From: Mesorhizobium mediterraneum
GTDB taxonomy: Bacteria; Pseudomonadota; Alphaproteobacteria; Rhizobiales; Rhizobiaceae
NCBI RefSeq assembly: GCF_002284565.1
Contig: NZ_NPKI01000025.1
Location: 77,654-141,653, forward strand
DNA: 64,000 bases
Reading direction: 5' to 3'
This document shows positions 53,245-62,074 of this stretch, one piece after another. Every line of letters begins with the position of its first letter. Within the stretch, counting starts at the first letter, position 1. Position numbers and translations under genes: made by a program. A model generated the notes under the pieces. It was given only the letters and a program-made list of their open reading frames with translations, made no database searches and was not told the DNA's origin.

Positions 53245-54171
53245 CTATCCTTTCATCAGTCGCCCGACATGGGCGGCGACCGAAAATGCCAATCCCTGCA
53301 GATCGTAGCCGCCCTCAAGCAGGCTGACGAGCCGGTTGTCGCTGTAGCGACCGGCGCGCTGCATCAACTGGCCGGTCGCCCAGTCGAAGTCGTCCTCGGT
53401 CAGGTTGATCTCGGCCAGCGGGTCGCGGTGGTGCGCGTCGAAGCCGGCGGAAATTACGATGAGGTCGGGCGCGAAATTATCGAGCGCCGGCAAGATGCGC
53501 GACAGGAAAGCGTCGCGGAAAACCTCGCTGCCGGTTTGCGGCGCCAGCGGCGCGTTGACGATGTTGCCGGCGCCGGTTTCGCTCACGGCCCCGGTCCCTG
53601 GGTAAAGCGGCATCTGGTGCGTCGAGCAATAAAGCACCGACGGATCGTCCCAGAAAATGTCCTGCGTGCCGTTGCCGTGGTGCACGTCCCAGTCGACGAT
53701 AGCGACGCGCTCGGCCTGGTGCTGCCTTTGCGCGTAGCGCGCCGCGATCGCCGCGGTGTTGAACAGGCAGAAGCCCATGGACGTCGTCTTTTCGGCGTGG
53801 TGGCCGGGCGGCCGGGCGGCGACAAAGACATTGGCGGCGTTGCCCCGAAAGACATCGTCGACGGCCGCGTTGGCGGCACCGATCGCCGTCACAGCCGCCT
53901 GCCAACTTTTCGGGCTGGCGGTGGTGTCGGCATCGACGCGGGCGATACCGGTATCCGGTATCGCTGCGCGGACCCGATCGACGAATTCCTGCGGATGTGC
54001 GTAGAGGATGGTGGCCTCGTCGCCTTCCGGCGCCTCGGCACGGTCAAGGGCCGCAAAGGCCTCGTCGTCGAGCACGCGTTCGATGGCGCGCAGTCGGTCG
54101 GGCCGCTCCGGGTGACCGGGCGGCGTTATGTGCTCGAGAAAGATCGGGTGGGTATAAAGCTTTGTGACCAT
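53245..54171 (-). CDS. Histone-deacetylase-superfamily amidohydrolase (acetoin-utilisation/AphA-like)
   Basis: From ATG 54171 the protein is 308 residues. HDAC signatures are HPERPDRLRAIERVLDDEAF, ARPPGHHAEKTTSMGFCLFN (catalytic His pair), VDWDVHHGNGTQDIF (zinc Asp/His), ISAGFDAHHRDPLAE (zinc Asp) and EGGYD. All zinc and catalytic residues are present. Bacterial members deacetylate small molecules or polyamines; the true substrate is unknown. It heads the minus-strand run toward xseB and dxs. Confidence 0.94.
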   Translation of the reverse strand: MVTKLYTHPIFLEHITPPGHPERPDRLRAIERVLDDEAFAALDRAEAPEGDEATILYAHPQEFVDRVRAAIPDTGIARVDADTTASPKSWQAAVTAIGAANAAVDDVFRGNAANVFVAARPPGHHAEKTTSMGFCLFNTAAIAARYAQRQHQAERVAIVDWDVHHGNGTQDIFWDDPSVLYCSTHQMPLYPGTGAVSETGAGNIVNAPLAPQTGSEVFRDAFLSRILPALDNFAPDLIVISAGFDAHHRDPLAEINLTEDDFDWATGQLMQRAGRYSDNRLVSLLEGGYDLQGLAFSVAAHVGRLMKG

Positions 54172-54302
54172 GCCCCGATATAGGCGCGCCCGGCGGCTTT
54201 GACCATGTTTTGGAGCCACCAAAGGCAGACGTTCAACAGGGTTTAGATGTTGGGCGCCGGTTGGGTCCAGCGCAAGCCATCCTATATGCCCCGACCTCCC
54301 CC

Positions 54303-54950
54303 TCAGGGACGGCCCTCTTCTCCAATCTCAGCCAGTACTTGCGGACGGCCAGTCCTGCGGCCCTGCTTGAGCAGCCCTTCCAAAAGCACGTTGAATGCCT
54401 TCACCGCCTTTTTCGACGTCGCTTCGGGATCCTCCGAATTTGCGATCCACTGCGCCGCATGCAGCGAGGCGCCGCTGACCAGCCTTGCCGCGGCTTCGGA
54501 ATCAACGGCAACGATGGTTCCCTCGTCCCTCAGCTTTTGAAGGTTCTCGCTCATTGAGCGGATGCATTCATTCTGGCTCGGCCATTGCGAAGGATCGCCG
54601 AGCACCGCCGGCCCATCGCGAAGGACAATACGCTGGATCTCCGGCTCCAGCGCCATCTCGATATAGGCGGTGCATTCGTCGACAAAGCCCTGCCAGAGAG
54701 TGTCCGCCCTGGCCGAAACGATCTTCAGCCGGGCCAACATTTCCGCGTCGATCTCGGCGATGACCGCCTGGAGAAGGCCCTTCTTGTCGCCGAAGTGGTG
54801 ATAAAGCGCGCCACGCGTCAGCCCGGCCGATGCGGTGAAGTCGTCCATCGAGGCCTCGGCATAGCCGACAGTGCCAAAGGCATGGCGCGCCGCAGCGACC
54901 AGTTTGGCGCGGGTCTCCGCGATCATCTCCTTGCGTGGTTTGTGCGCCAT
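54303..54950 (-). CDS. TetR/AcrR-family repressor
   Basis: The 215-residue regulator has the N-terminal HTH ARHAFGTVGYAEASMDDFTA and SAGLTRGALYHHFGDKKGLL, with an effector domain from about 70. It is divergent from an MFS transporter gene, and the 119 bp between them carry three copies of ATACGnnnCGTAT. This is the standard arrangement of a drug-responsive TetR repressor controlling an exporter and itself. Confidence 0.94.
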   Translation of the reverse strand: MAHKPRKEMIAETRAKLVAAARHAFGTVGYAEASMDDFTASAGLTRGALYHHFGDKKGLLQAVIAEIDAEMLARLKIVSARADTLWQGFVDECTAYIEMALEPEIQRIVLRDGPAVLGDPSQWPSQNECIRSMSENLQKLRDEGTIVAVDSEAAARLVSGASLHAAQWIANSEDPEATSKKAVKAFNVLLEGLLKQGRRTGRPQVLAEIGEEGRP

Positions 54951-54966
54951 TCGCCCATTCCTTCAC

Positions 54967-55032
54967 ATACGTCTCGTATATTAATTGACATACGTCTCGT
55001 ATGCTATTATCTGATTTGCATACGCCACGTAT
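54967..55032. promoter_or_regulatory. Three TetR-type operators and the MFS promoter
   Basis: ATACGTCTCGTAT occurs at 54967-54979 and 54990-55002, and ATACGCCACGTAT at 55020-55032. Each has perfect 5-bp inverted arms around a 3-bp centre. A consensus -35 box TTGACA (54985-54990) directly abuts the second operator, with a weaker -10 candidate TATCTG 17 bp later (55008-55013). Repressor bound there would block the MFS promoter. Confidence 0.8.
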
Positions 55033-55069
55033 ATAAGTGGCCCGGCCTCAAAAATCCAGGAGTATTCAC

Positions 55070-56293
55070 ATGCCCAATCCCTATCGCGAAATCTTCAAGG
55101 CAAGGGGAGCCAAGGGCTTCGCCGCAGCCGGCTTCGTTGCCCGGATGCCGATGGCCATGGCTCCGATCGGGATCGTCGCGATGCTGTCGCAGACACATGG
55201 CGAGTACTGGCTGGCCGGCGCCGTCTCCGCGACATATGCGCTGGCCAATGCTTTCGCCGCGCCGCAGATATCGCGGCTGGTGGACCGCCTCGGCCAAGCG
55301 CGGATTGTGGTGCCCACCACCGTCATTTCCGTGCTCGCTTTCGTGGTGCTGATTGCGGCGGCCAATCAGGACTGGCCGATATGGACGCTATTCGTGTCGG
55401 CGCTGCTGGCCGCTGCAATGCCCAGCATCCCGGCAATGGTGCGCGCGCGTTGGACAGAGCTCTTCCGGGATCGCCCCGAGATGAACACCGCGTTTGCGTT
55501 CGAGTCGGCGGCCGACGAGCTGGTCTACATCGCCGGGGCATCGCTATCGGTGGGCCTGAGCGTCGCTCTTTTCCCAGAAGCGGGAATGTTGGCGAGCACA
55601 TTGTTCCTCGCCTTCGGCTCGACAGCCTTCATCCTGCAGCGCTCGACCGAGCCGCGAGTGCGACCGATCGACCAGGGCTCGAGCGGCTCGGCAATCCGCC
55701 TGCGGCCGGTCCAAATCATCACCTTGGCCCTGATCTTCATCGGCGCGACCTTCGCAACCACGGAGGTGAGCACAGTGGCGATCACCAAGGAGCTTGGCCA
55801 GCCAGGCGCTGCCAGCCTCGTCATCGGCGTCTACGCGCTCGGATCGTTCGTCGTCGGCATCATCATCGGCGCCATGAACCTGAAAACACCGCTGCAAATT
55901 CAACTTGCCATCGCGGTCGCCATCATCGCGCTCACCACGCTGCCGCTGCTCGTGGCCGACACGGTGCCTCTTCTGGCACTGGCCGTCTTCGTTAGCGGCG
56001 TGGCGATCTCGCCGACCTTCATCACGGCATTCGGCCTGATCGAGCGGCGCGTGCCGGAGGCAATGCTGACCGAGGGCATCACCTGGGTCATGACCGGCAT
56101 AGGCATCGGCATGGCGCTTGGCTCCTTCGCCGCCGGATGGGTGGTGGACGCCTTCGGCGCACAGAGCGGGTTCCTGGTATCGGTGGCGGCGGGCACAATC
56201 GCACTGGTCATCGTGCTCGCCGGCCAGCGCAGCCTTGCCACGGCGGATTGCGAAACCTCCGCATGCGACGCAGCCGCGGTTCCTGCCGAATAG
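55070..56293 (+). CDS. MFS transporter
   Basis: The 407-residue protein has about 12 membrane segments and the central cytoplasmic loop region between helices 6 and 7 (about 195-215). Early phrases are GFAAAGFVARMPMAMAPIGI and PQISRLVDRLGQARIVVP, a motif-A-like loop. AGGAG stands before ATG 55070. Export of a toxic small molecule is the likely role given the divergent TetR gene, but the substrate is unknown. Confidence 0.92.
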   Translation: MPNPYREIFKARGAKGFAAAGFVARMPMAMAPIGIVAMLSQTHGEYWLAGAVSATYALANAFAAPQISRLVDRLGQARIVVPTTVISVLAFVVLIAAANQDWPIWTLFVSALLAAAMPSIPAMVRARWTELFRDRPEMNTAFAFESAADELVYIAGASLSVGLSVALFPEAGMLASTLFLAFGSTAFILQRSTEPRVRPIDQGSSGSAIRLRPVQIITLALIFIGATFATTEVSTVAITKELGQPGAASLVIGVYALGSFVVGIIIGAMNLKTPLQIQLAIAVAIIALTTLPLLVADTVPLLALAVFVSGVAISPTFITAFGLIERRVPEAMLTEGITWVMTGIGIGMALGSFAAGWVVDAFGAQSGFLVSVAAGTIALVIVLAGQRSLATADCETSACDAAAVPAE

Positions 56294-56301
56294 TCTCTAT
56301 G

Positions 56302-56327
56302 CGTCCGGTCCCGAGCGGGGCCGGACG
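56302..56327. terminator. Bidirectional hairpin between convergent genes
   Basis: CGTCCGGtCCCG-AG-CGGGgCCGGACG is a G+C-rich stem of 11 pairs with one internal mismatch, 9 bp after the MFS stop and about 70 bp beyond the end of the converging CMD-cupin gene. T-rich sequence follows on the plus strand only weakly (TCCTCCTCT). Confidence 0.5.
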
Positions 56328-56395
56328 TCCTCCTCTCGAAGGCGTCTACGGCCGCCCGCCTCTGGTGCGACGGCCTGAGGGGCCGACACGGCAAA

Positions 56396-57613
56396 TCAGC
56401 CGCGGCACTGATCGGCGGCTTCGGGGCCGCGGGCATACTGGTCGTCCGTCACCTGCTCCATCCAGGTGACGGCACTGCCATTGAGGGACTCCGCCACGGC
56501 CACGTGGGTCATGGAGGCCCCCTTCGAAGCGCCATGCCAGTGACGAACATTTGGCGGAATATTCACCACATCCCCAGGCCTCACCTCCTCGATCGGCCCG
56601 CCTTCGCTTTGTACCCAGCCACAGCCCGAGGTGACGATCAGCGTCTGGCCAAGCGGATGCGTATGCCAAGCTGTGCGCGCACCCGGCTCGAAGCTCACCG
56701 TCGCCCCGCCGACTCGCGCCGGCTCCTCGGTTTGAAACCGCGACTCGACCCGCACGGAGCCGGTGAAGTTTTCAGGTGATCCCGTGGCGGCGGCCTCTGG
56801 GTCGTGTTTCTGCACAGAAAGCGCGTCGGCACCGGCGTCCCCTGGCGCAGCAGCTTTGCGAGCTTCGAAGACCCCGCGCAGGACCGGCACCGCCGACATT
56901 GCATTGGGCCAGCCGGCATAGTAGGCTAGATGCGTCGGAACCTCCGCGACCTCGGTTCGTGTCAGGCCGTTGTCCATCCCTCGACTTAGATGGAAAGGCA
57001 GTTGCTCGGCTTTGCCCGTTGCGATGAGACCGGCGATGGTGACAAGGCTGCGATCACGCGCCGAGAGTTGCGGCCGTCGCCAGAGTTCGCCGAAGAGCAC
57101 CCGGTTGGTATATTCCGCGAGCCCCGGAACGACCGGGCCGGTCGACGTATCCACGCTCGCCGCCCTTGCCGCCTCGGAAGCTGGATCGAGTTCCAGTGGC
57201 TGCCCCGCCTCGGCCGCAACCGGCTCGATGCCGCGCTTATCGAAGACCTCCTTTGTCGCGTTGACGGCGGAAATGGCGTTCGGCCAGCCGGAGTAGAAGG
57301 CGAGATGGGTGATGATCTCGCCGATCTCGCTTGGGATCACGCCGTTATCGAGCGCCCGACCGACATGCCCACCCACCTGCGCAATGCGACCCGACGCAAT
57401 CAGGGCCGAGACGGTGACGATGCTGCGATCACGAGGCTTGAGCTCGTCGCGCAGCCAGACATCGCCGAACAGCAGCTCGTCCGTATAATCTCCGAGACCA
57501 GGCGCCACAACATAGACGTCCGGCGGCGCGATCCGGCCTGCGGGCCGCTCCTGCGCCTCGCCGGCCGAGGCAGCGAGCGACGAGATCACCAGGGAAGCCG
57601 CGAGTTTCTTCAT
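56396..57613 (-). CDS. Secreted protein with two CMD domains fused to a cupin
   Basis: The 405-residue precursor begins with a signal peptide (KKLAASLVISSLAASAGEA). Two carboxymuconolactone-decarboxylase-like domains follow, each with the helix pair KPRDRSIVTVSALIASG / SARDRSLVTIAGLIATG and the end THLAFYSGWPNAISAV / THLAYYAGWPNAMSAV. From about residue 290 there is a cupin with AWHTHPLGQTLIVTSG and VRHWHGA metal ligands. The CMD units lack the CxxC of AhpD, so peroxidase activity is unlikely. It lies 175 bp downstream of the aldehyde oxidase genes on the same strand. Confidence 0.88.
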   Translation of the reverse strand: MKKLAASLVISSLAASAGEAQERPAGRIAPPDVYVVAPGLGDYTDELLFGDVWLRDELKPRDRSIVTVSALIASGRIAQVGGHVGRALDNGVIPSEIGEIITHLAFYSGWPNAISAVNATKEVFDKRGIEPVAAEAGQPLELDPASEAARAASVDTSTGPVVPGLAEYTNRVLFGELWRRPQLSARDRSLVTIAGLIATGKAEQLPFHLSRGMDNGLTRTEVAEVPTHLAYYAGWPNAMSAVPVLRGVFEARKAAAPGDAGADALSVQKHDPEAAATGSPENFTGSVRVESRFQTEEPARVGGATVSFEPGARTAWHTHPLGQTLIVTSGCGWVQSEGGPIEEVRPGDVVNIPPNVRHWHGASKGASMTHVAVAESLNGSAVTWMEQVTDDQYARGPEAADQCRG

Positions 57614-57788
57614 GAGGAATTCTCCATTCCGGATAGAGACTTGTCATTCGAAGGCGGGCGCTTGGGGCGACCGTTCGTGGTCGGAGGCGCATGGCAGCGC
57701 CCAGCGAAAGAGACGCATCGCGAGGAACAGAAGCGCGCGAGGCGTGGCCGCGGGGAGGACAGTTGCTCCACGCGAACGACAGCAACGC

Positions 57789-59984
57789 TCATATCTCGGG
57801 CAAACCCGAAAGCAGCTTGTCGAGTGTGACCGGATAGTCGCGCACGCGCACGCCGCTAGCGTTGTAGACCGCGTTGGCGATGGCCGCGCCGACGCCGCAG
57901 AGGCCGAGCTCGCCGACGCCCTTGGCCTTCATTGGCGAGGAGATCGGATCCGTCTCGTCAAGGAAGACCACCTCCTGGTGCGGGATGTCGGCATGGACCG
58001 GCACCTCATAGCCGGCGAGATCATGGTTGACGAAGAAGCCGTGGCGCTTGTCGACTGCAAGCTCCTCCATCAGCGCCGCGCCGACGCCCATGGTCATGGC
58101 GCCGATGACCTGGCTGCGCGCCGATTTGGGATTGAGGATACGACCGGCCGCGCAGACCGCGAGCATCCGCCTCACGCGGATCTCTCGGGTTGCGACGTCG
58201 ACACCGACTTCAACGAAGTGAGCAGCAAAGGTCGATTGCTGGTATTGTTTGGCGAGGTTGCCATATTCTATCGCGTCCTCGGCGACGAGGCCTGCTTCAC
58301 CTGCGGCCTCGGCGAGCGAAACGCTGCGACTGCCCAAGCGGACATTGCCATCCTCAAAGAGGGCCTCGGCAGAGTTGAATCCAAGCTTTTGCGTCACCGC
58401 CTCGCGTAGCTTGACGCACGCGGCATAAACGCCTGATGTCGAGTTGTTGGCGCCCCATTGTCCACCTGAGCCGGCCGAAACCGGGAAGATCGAGTCGCCA
58501 AGCCGCACCACCACCTTGTCGAGCGGCACGCCCATCATCTCCGCCGCCGTCTGGGCGATAATCGTATAGCTGCCGGTGCCGATGTCGGTCATGTCGGTCT
58601 CGACCGTGACGACGCCACGATGATCGAGCCGGACACGTGCGGCAGACGTCGTCAGGAGGTTGTTGCGAAAACCCGCGGCGACACCCACACCAATCAGCCA
58701 GCGCCCCTCGCGGACCCGGCCGGTCCGGACACCGCGCGTCTTCCAGCCGAAGCGTTCGGCGCCGATGCGCAGGCACTCGACCAACTGGCGCTGCGAGAAC
58801 CGGCGATCCGGGTTCTCAGGATCGACCTGGGTGTCGTTGAGGATGCGGAATTCGACCGGATCGATGTCGAGCTTTTCCGCCATCTCGTCCATCGCGATCT
58901 CCAGCGCCATCAAGCCCGGCGCTTCGCCCGGCGCACGCATCGCATTGCCTTCGGGCAGATCGAGCACAGCAAGCCGTGTGGCGGTCATGCGATTGGCGCC
59001 GGCATAGAGCAGGCGGGTCTGCTGGACTGCATTTTCTGGACCGCCGCCGGGCAGGTCGCCAGACCAGCTTTCATGGCCGATCGCGGTGATCTTGCCATCC
59101 CGGGTCGCGCCGATACGGATGCGCTGGATCGTTGCCGGCCGGTGCGTGGTGTTGTTGAACATGAAAGGCCGCGCAAGCGCCACCTTAACCGGCCGCCGGG
59201 CGGCGCGTGCGCCAAGAACTGCAAGCACCGCATCGGATCGCACGAACAGCTTGCCGCCAAAGCCACCGCCGATGAACGGCGAGATAAGACGAATATTCTC
59301 CTTGGGGATGCCCAGCGTCTTGGCCATGTCCCCTGTGCTCCAGGCGATCATCTGGTTCGAGGTCCAAAGCGTGAGCTTGTCCCCGTCCCAGGCGGCGATC
59401 GAGGCATGCGGCTCCATCATCGCGTGCCCTTGATCGGGCGTGGTGTAGGTCGCATCAAGCTCGACCGGCGCACTGGCAAAGGCGCTGGCGAAGTCGCCGA
59501 CCGCGGTATCAGGCGTGGCCCCATCCGGCACGATCGCGGAATCCTTGGCGCTCGCGAGGTCGAACGCGCCCTGGGCCCGGATATAGTCGACGCGGACCAG
59601 CTGTGCCGCGGCGCGCGCCTGTTCGAACGTCTCGGCGACGACAAGCGCGATCGCCTGATGATAATGCTGGATGTCGGGACCGCCGAGCAGCTTGGCTGTG
59701 TTCCAGTCACCTTTGCCGAGTTTGCCGGCGTTTTCAGCCGTGACGATGGCCAGCACGCCTGGCGCGGCCCTGGCTTTGGTCAAATCGATCGAGGCGATCC
59801 GGCCCTTGGCGATGGCCGAGCCGACCACGTAGCCATAGGCCTGGTTGGGTACGACATCGTGCCACTCATAGGCATAGGGCGCAGTGCCTGTGGTCTTGAG
59901 CGGACCGTCGATCCGATCGGTAGGCTTGCCGACGATCTTGAGTTGATCGATCGGATTGGTCGTGGCGGGGGTATCGAATCTCAT
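57789..59984 (-). CDS. Molybdopterin-binding subunit of periplasmic aldehyde oxidase (PaoC-like)
   Basis: The 731-residue large subunit of the xanthine-dehydrogenase family has GTAPYAYEWHDVVPNQAYGY near the N-terminus, SPFIGGGFGGKLFVRSD (the Gln/Phe-loop region of the Moco site), MRAPGEAPGLMALE and the C-terminal catalytic Glu in KGVGELGLCGVGAAIANAVY. The size and the separate FAD and FeS genes upstream match PaoABC/YagTSR. It oxidises aldehydes, probably aromatic ones, to acids. It begins 3 bp after the FAD-subunit gene. The chaperone PaoD/XdhC is not seen nearby. Confidence 0.93.
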   Translation of the reverse strand: MRFDTPATTNPIDQLKIVGKPTDRIDGPLKTTGTAPYAYEWHDVVPNQAYGYVVGSAIAKGRIASIDLTKARAAPGVLAIVTAENAGKLGKGDWNTAKLLGGPDIQHYHQAIALVVAETFEQARAAAQLVRVDYIRAQGAFDLASAKDSAIVPDGATPDTAVGDFASAFASAPVELDATYTTPDQGHAMMEPHASIAAWDGDKLTLWTSNQMIAWSTGDMAKTLGIPKENIRLISPFIGGGFGGKLFVRSDAVLAVLGARAARRPVKVALARPFMFNNTTHRPATIQRIRIGATRDGKITAIGHESWSGDLPGGGPENAVQQTRLLYAGANRMTATRLAVLDLPEGNAMRAPGEAPGLMALEIAMDEMAEKLDIDPVEFRILNDTQVDPENPDRRFSQRQLVECLRIGAERFGWKTRGVRTGRVREGRWLIGVGVAAGFRNNLLTTSAARVRLDHRGVVTVETDMTDIGTGSYTIIAQTAAEMMGVPLDKVVVRLGDSIFPVSAGSGGQWGANNSTSGVYAACVKLREAVTQKLGFNSAEALFEDGNVRLGSRSVSLAEAAGEAGLVAEDAIEYGNLAKQYQQSTFAAHFVEVGVDVATREIRVRRMLAVCAAGRILNPKSARSQVIGAMTMGVGAALMEELAVDKRHGFFVNHDLAGYEVPVHADIPHQEVVFLDETDPISSPMKAKGVGELGLCGVGAAIANAVYNASGVRVRDYPVTLDKLLSGLPEI

Positions 59985-59987
59985 CGG

Positions 59988-60935
59988 TCAGGTCCTTGCT
60001 TCCGCCAGAACCGCGGCGAGCGTGCGCTCGACCAGCGGCAGCTTGAATGCATTCTCTTGCGTCGGCTTGGCGTCGGCCAGCAGCTGCTCCGCTACGGCCT
60101 TGGCGCCGCGCGGCAACTCGGCCTCGGCCGCCTCGACACGCCACGGCTTGTGCGCCACGCCGCCGAGAGCGATGTGCCCGGTGCCGTCGCGCTGCACGAT
60201 TGCGCCGGCCGAGACCAGCGCGAAGGCATAGGAAGCCCGGTCGCGCACCTTGTGATAGATATGCGTTCCGCCCACCGGTCTGGGCAGCGTGACTGCGGTG
60301 ATCAGCTCGCCGGGTATGAGTGCGTTCTCGACATGCGGCGTGTCGCCGGGCAGCCGGTGGAATTCGGCGATGGGTATGCTCCGCGCCGTGCCGTCGGGGC
60401 GCACCGTCTCCACTGTTGCGTCGAGCACCCGCATCGCCACGGCCATGTCGCTCGGATGGGTTGCGATGCACATCTCGCTTGCGCCGATCACGGCATGCTG
60501 ACGGCTGAACCCGCCGATCGCGGCACAGCCGCTGCCGGGCTGGCGTTTGTTGCATGGCTGGTTGGTGTCGTAGAAATAGGGGCAGCGCGTGCGCTGCAGC
60601 AGGTTGCCCGCGGTGGTCGCCTTGTTGCGCAGCTGGCCCGAGGCACCGGCGAGCAGCGCGCGAGAGAGCAGGCCATAGTCGCGTCGCACGCGCTCATCCG
60701 CGGCGAGATCGGTGTTGCGCACCAGGGCGCCGATGCGCAACCCGCCCTCTGGCGTGGTCTCGATCCTATCGAGCGCGAGATCGTTGACGTCGATCAGGTG
60801 CGTCGGCGTTTCGATTTCGAGCTTCATCAGATCGAGCAGGTTGGTGCCGCCGGCAATGAACTTGGCGCCTTCGGCACTCGCCGCGGCAGCTGCTTCCGCA
60901 GGAGAACTCGCGCGCTCATAGGTGAAGGATCTCAT
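59988..60935 (-). CDS. FAD-binding subunit of periplasmic aldehyde oxidase (PaoB-like)
   Basis: The 315-residue protein starts MRSFTYERASSPAEAAAAA. The FAD-binding KFIAGGTNLLDLMKLEIE is at the start, and the Cys-rich insert CPYFYDTNQPCNKRQPGSGC fits the extra [4Fe-4S] cluster reported for PaoB-type subunits. HSS-like end motifs are absent. It passes electrons from the FeS subunit. The ATG overlaps the stop of the FeS gene (ATGA), and the next gene follows after 3 bp. Confidence 0.93.
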   Translation of the reverse strand: MRSFTYERASSPAEAAAAASAEGAKFIAGGTNLLDLMKLEIETPTHLIDVNDLALDRIETTPEGGLRIGALVRNTDLAADERVRRDYGLLSRALLAGASGQLRNKATTAGNLLQRTRCPYFYDTNQPCNKRQPGSGCAAIGGFSRQHAVIGASEMCIATHPSDMAVAMRVLDATVETVRPDGTARSIPIAEFHRLPGDTPHVENALIPGELITAVTLPRPVGGTHIYHKVRDRASYAFALVSAGAIVQRDGTGHIALGGVAHKPWRVEAAEAELPRGAKAVAEQLLADAKPTQENAFKLPLVERTLAAVLAEART

Positions 60936-61582
60936 GCCGGCCTCCCGGCGACCTCGGCGATCGCTTCGACGATGTTGGAATAGGCGCCGCAACGGCAGAT
61001 GTTGCCGCTCATCCGCTCGCGCAGTTCGGCGACTGTGGCTTGCGGCGTTGCGGTCAAATCACCGCTCACGTGGCTCGGGATGCCCGCCCTGATCTCGTCC
61101 AGCACCGCCACGGCGGAGCAGATTTGCCCGGGCGTGCAATAGCCACACTGGTAACCGTCATGCTTCACGAAGGCAGCCTGCATCGCGTTCAGGTTCTGAG
61201 GCGCGCCGAGCCCTTCGATGGTGGTGATGGTATCGCCTTCGTGCATCACGGCGAGCGTCAGGCATGAATTGATCCGTTGGCCGTCGACCATCACCGTGCA
61301 AGCGCCGCACTGGCCGTGATCGCAGCCCTTCTTGGTGCCGGTGAGATGCAGGTGCTCGCGCAACGCATCGAGCAGCGTGGTCCGCGTGTCGAGGTCCAGT
61401 TCGCGGGCCTCGCCATTCACAGTGATGGCTACTTTCGACATGGCAGGTTCGCCGACGGCGGAAGGCATATCACCAGTGCCAGCTTGAGCGTTCGCCCCGG
61501 ATGGCGCCGCGGTCATTACCGCGGCGGCTCCTGCCATCAACAGATCCCGTCTGGTGATACTAAAGTCTGCGGAGGTCGTCAT
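60932..61582 (-). CDS. 2Fe-2S subunit of periplasmic aldehyde oxidase (PaoA-like), Tat-exported
   Basis: From ATG 61582 the protein is 216 residues with a twin-arginine signal (ITRRDLLMAGAAAVMTAAPS). The first cluster ligands are in KKGCDHGQCGACTVMVDG, the second in YQCGYCTPGQICSA and GNICRCGAYSNIVEAIAE. It carries electrons between the molybdopterin and FAD subunits, and its Tat signal exports the folded complex to the periplasm. First gene of the operon; promoter expected in 61583-61700. Confidence 0.94.
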   Translation of the reverse strand: MTTSADFSITRRDLLMAGAAAVMTAAPSGANAQAGTGDMPSAVGEPAMSKVAITVNGEARELDLDTRTTLLDALREHLHLTGTKKGCDHGQCGACTVMVDGQRINSCLTLAVMHEGDTITTIEGLGAPQNLNAMQAAFVKHDGYQCGYCTPGQICSAVAVLDEIRAGIPSHVSGDLTATPQATVAELRERMSGNICRCGAYSNIVEAIAEVAGRPA

Positions 61583-61927
61583 GTCGCTTTTGATCCTCTT
61601 CTCTGTCAGAGCGAGCACATCAATGGCCGCTGAAGGCGTGCCGATTTTTCGGCAACGTCCTGTTGGTCGTGGCGATCGGGGACCGAGCTGTCCCAACAGG
61701 AAGATAGTTTGAGCAGCGCTCGCGATTAGTGGCTCAATTCCGCATGCTCTTATGCGTGAGCGTCATGAATGCTGGCGCGCGGCTCATCATTCATCTGGCG
61801 GAAGTGGCCGTCAGGCAGACGCGTAGAAAGGCGCGGCGTATCCGCGGGCCTGTCAAAGCCGGCAGCGCCGCTCACTTGCATCAAGATCATTGCGCAAATC
61901 GGAACTTCATGAATACGACATGAGGAG
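61583..61927. other. Intergenic region upstream of the aldehyde oxidase operon
   Basis: These 345 bp carry short open frames on both strands, but none shows a family pattern or a ribosome-binding site. The half next to the operon must hold its promoter. The half near 61900 leads into a LysR gene remnant. Confidence 0.5.
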
Positions 61928-62037
61928 CTTGCCGGCCTGAGTGGCTTTCTGGCAGGTGCGGAGGAGCGCAGCTTCACGCGCGCTGCGGCCAAGCTCGGGA
62001 CGCGCAATCCGCCCTGAGCCGCACGGCGCTGAAGTAG
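61928..62037 (+). pseudogene. Remnant of a LysR-family regulator gene (HTH part only)
   Basis: Translation gives GLSGFLAGAEERSFTRAAAK and LG, typical of the LysR helix-turn-helix start. One frame shift later, at about 62004, comes QSALSRTALK followed by TAG, where intact relatives continue QSALSRTVRRLE. A single missing base (ACG-CG-CAA for ACG-TCG-CAA) explains the shift. No LysR effector domain follows. LysR genes often lie divergent to PaoABC-type operons, so this may be the decayed former regulator of the neighbouring operon. Confidence 0.75.
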
Positions 62038-62074
62038 TTCTCAGGTCAACAGGGGGCTGCGGGGCGCGCCGCCT

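Noticed and set aside
58620..60983. A 787-codon open frame on the plus strand opposite the aldehyde oxidase genes
   Set aside because: It is the antisense shadow of two well-supported genes in high-G+C DNA; the translation is His/Arg/Gly-rich and matches no family.
61750..62007. An 85-codon minus-strand frame near the LysR remnant
   Set aside because: No family pattern or ribosome-binding site; it overlaps the clearer LysR fragment on the other strand.
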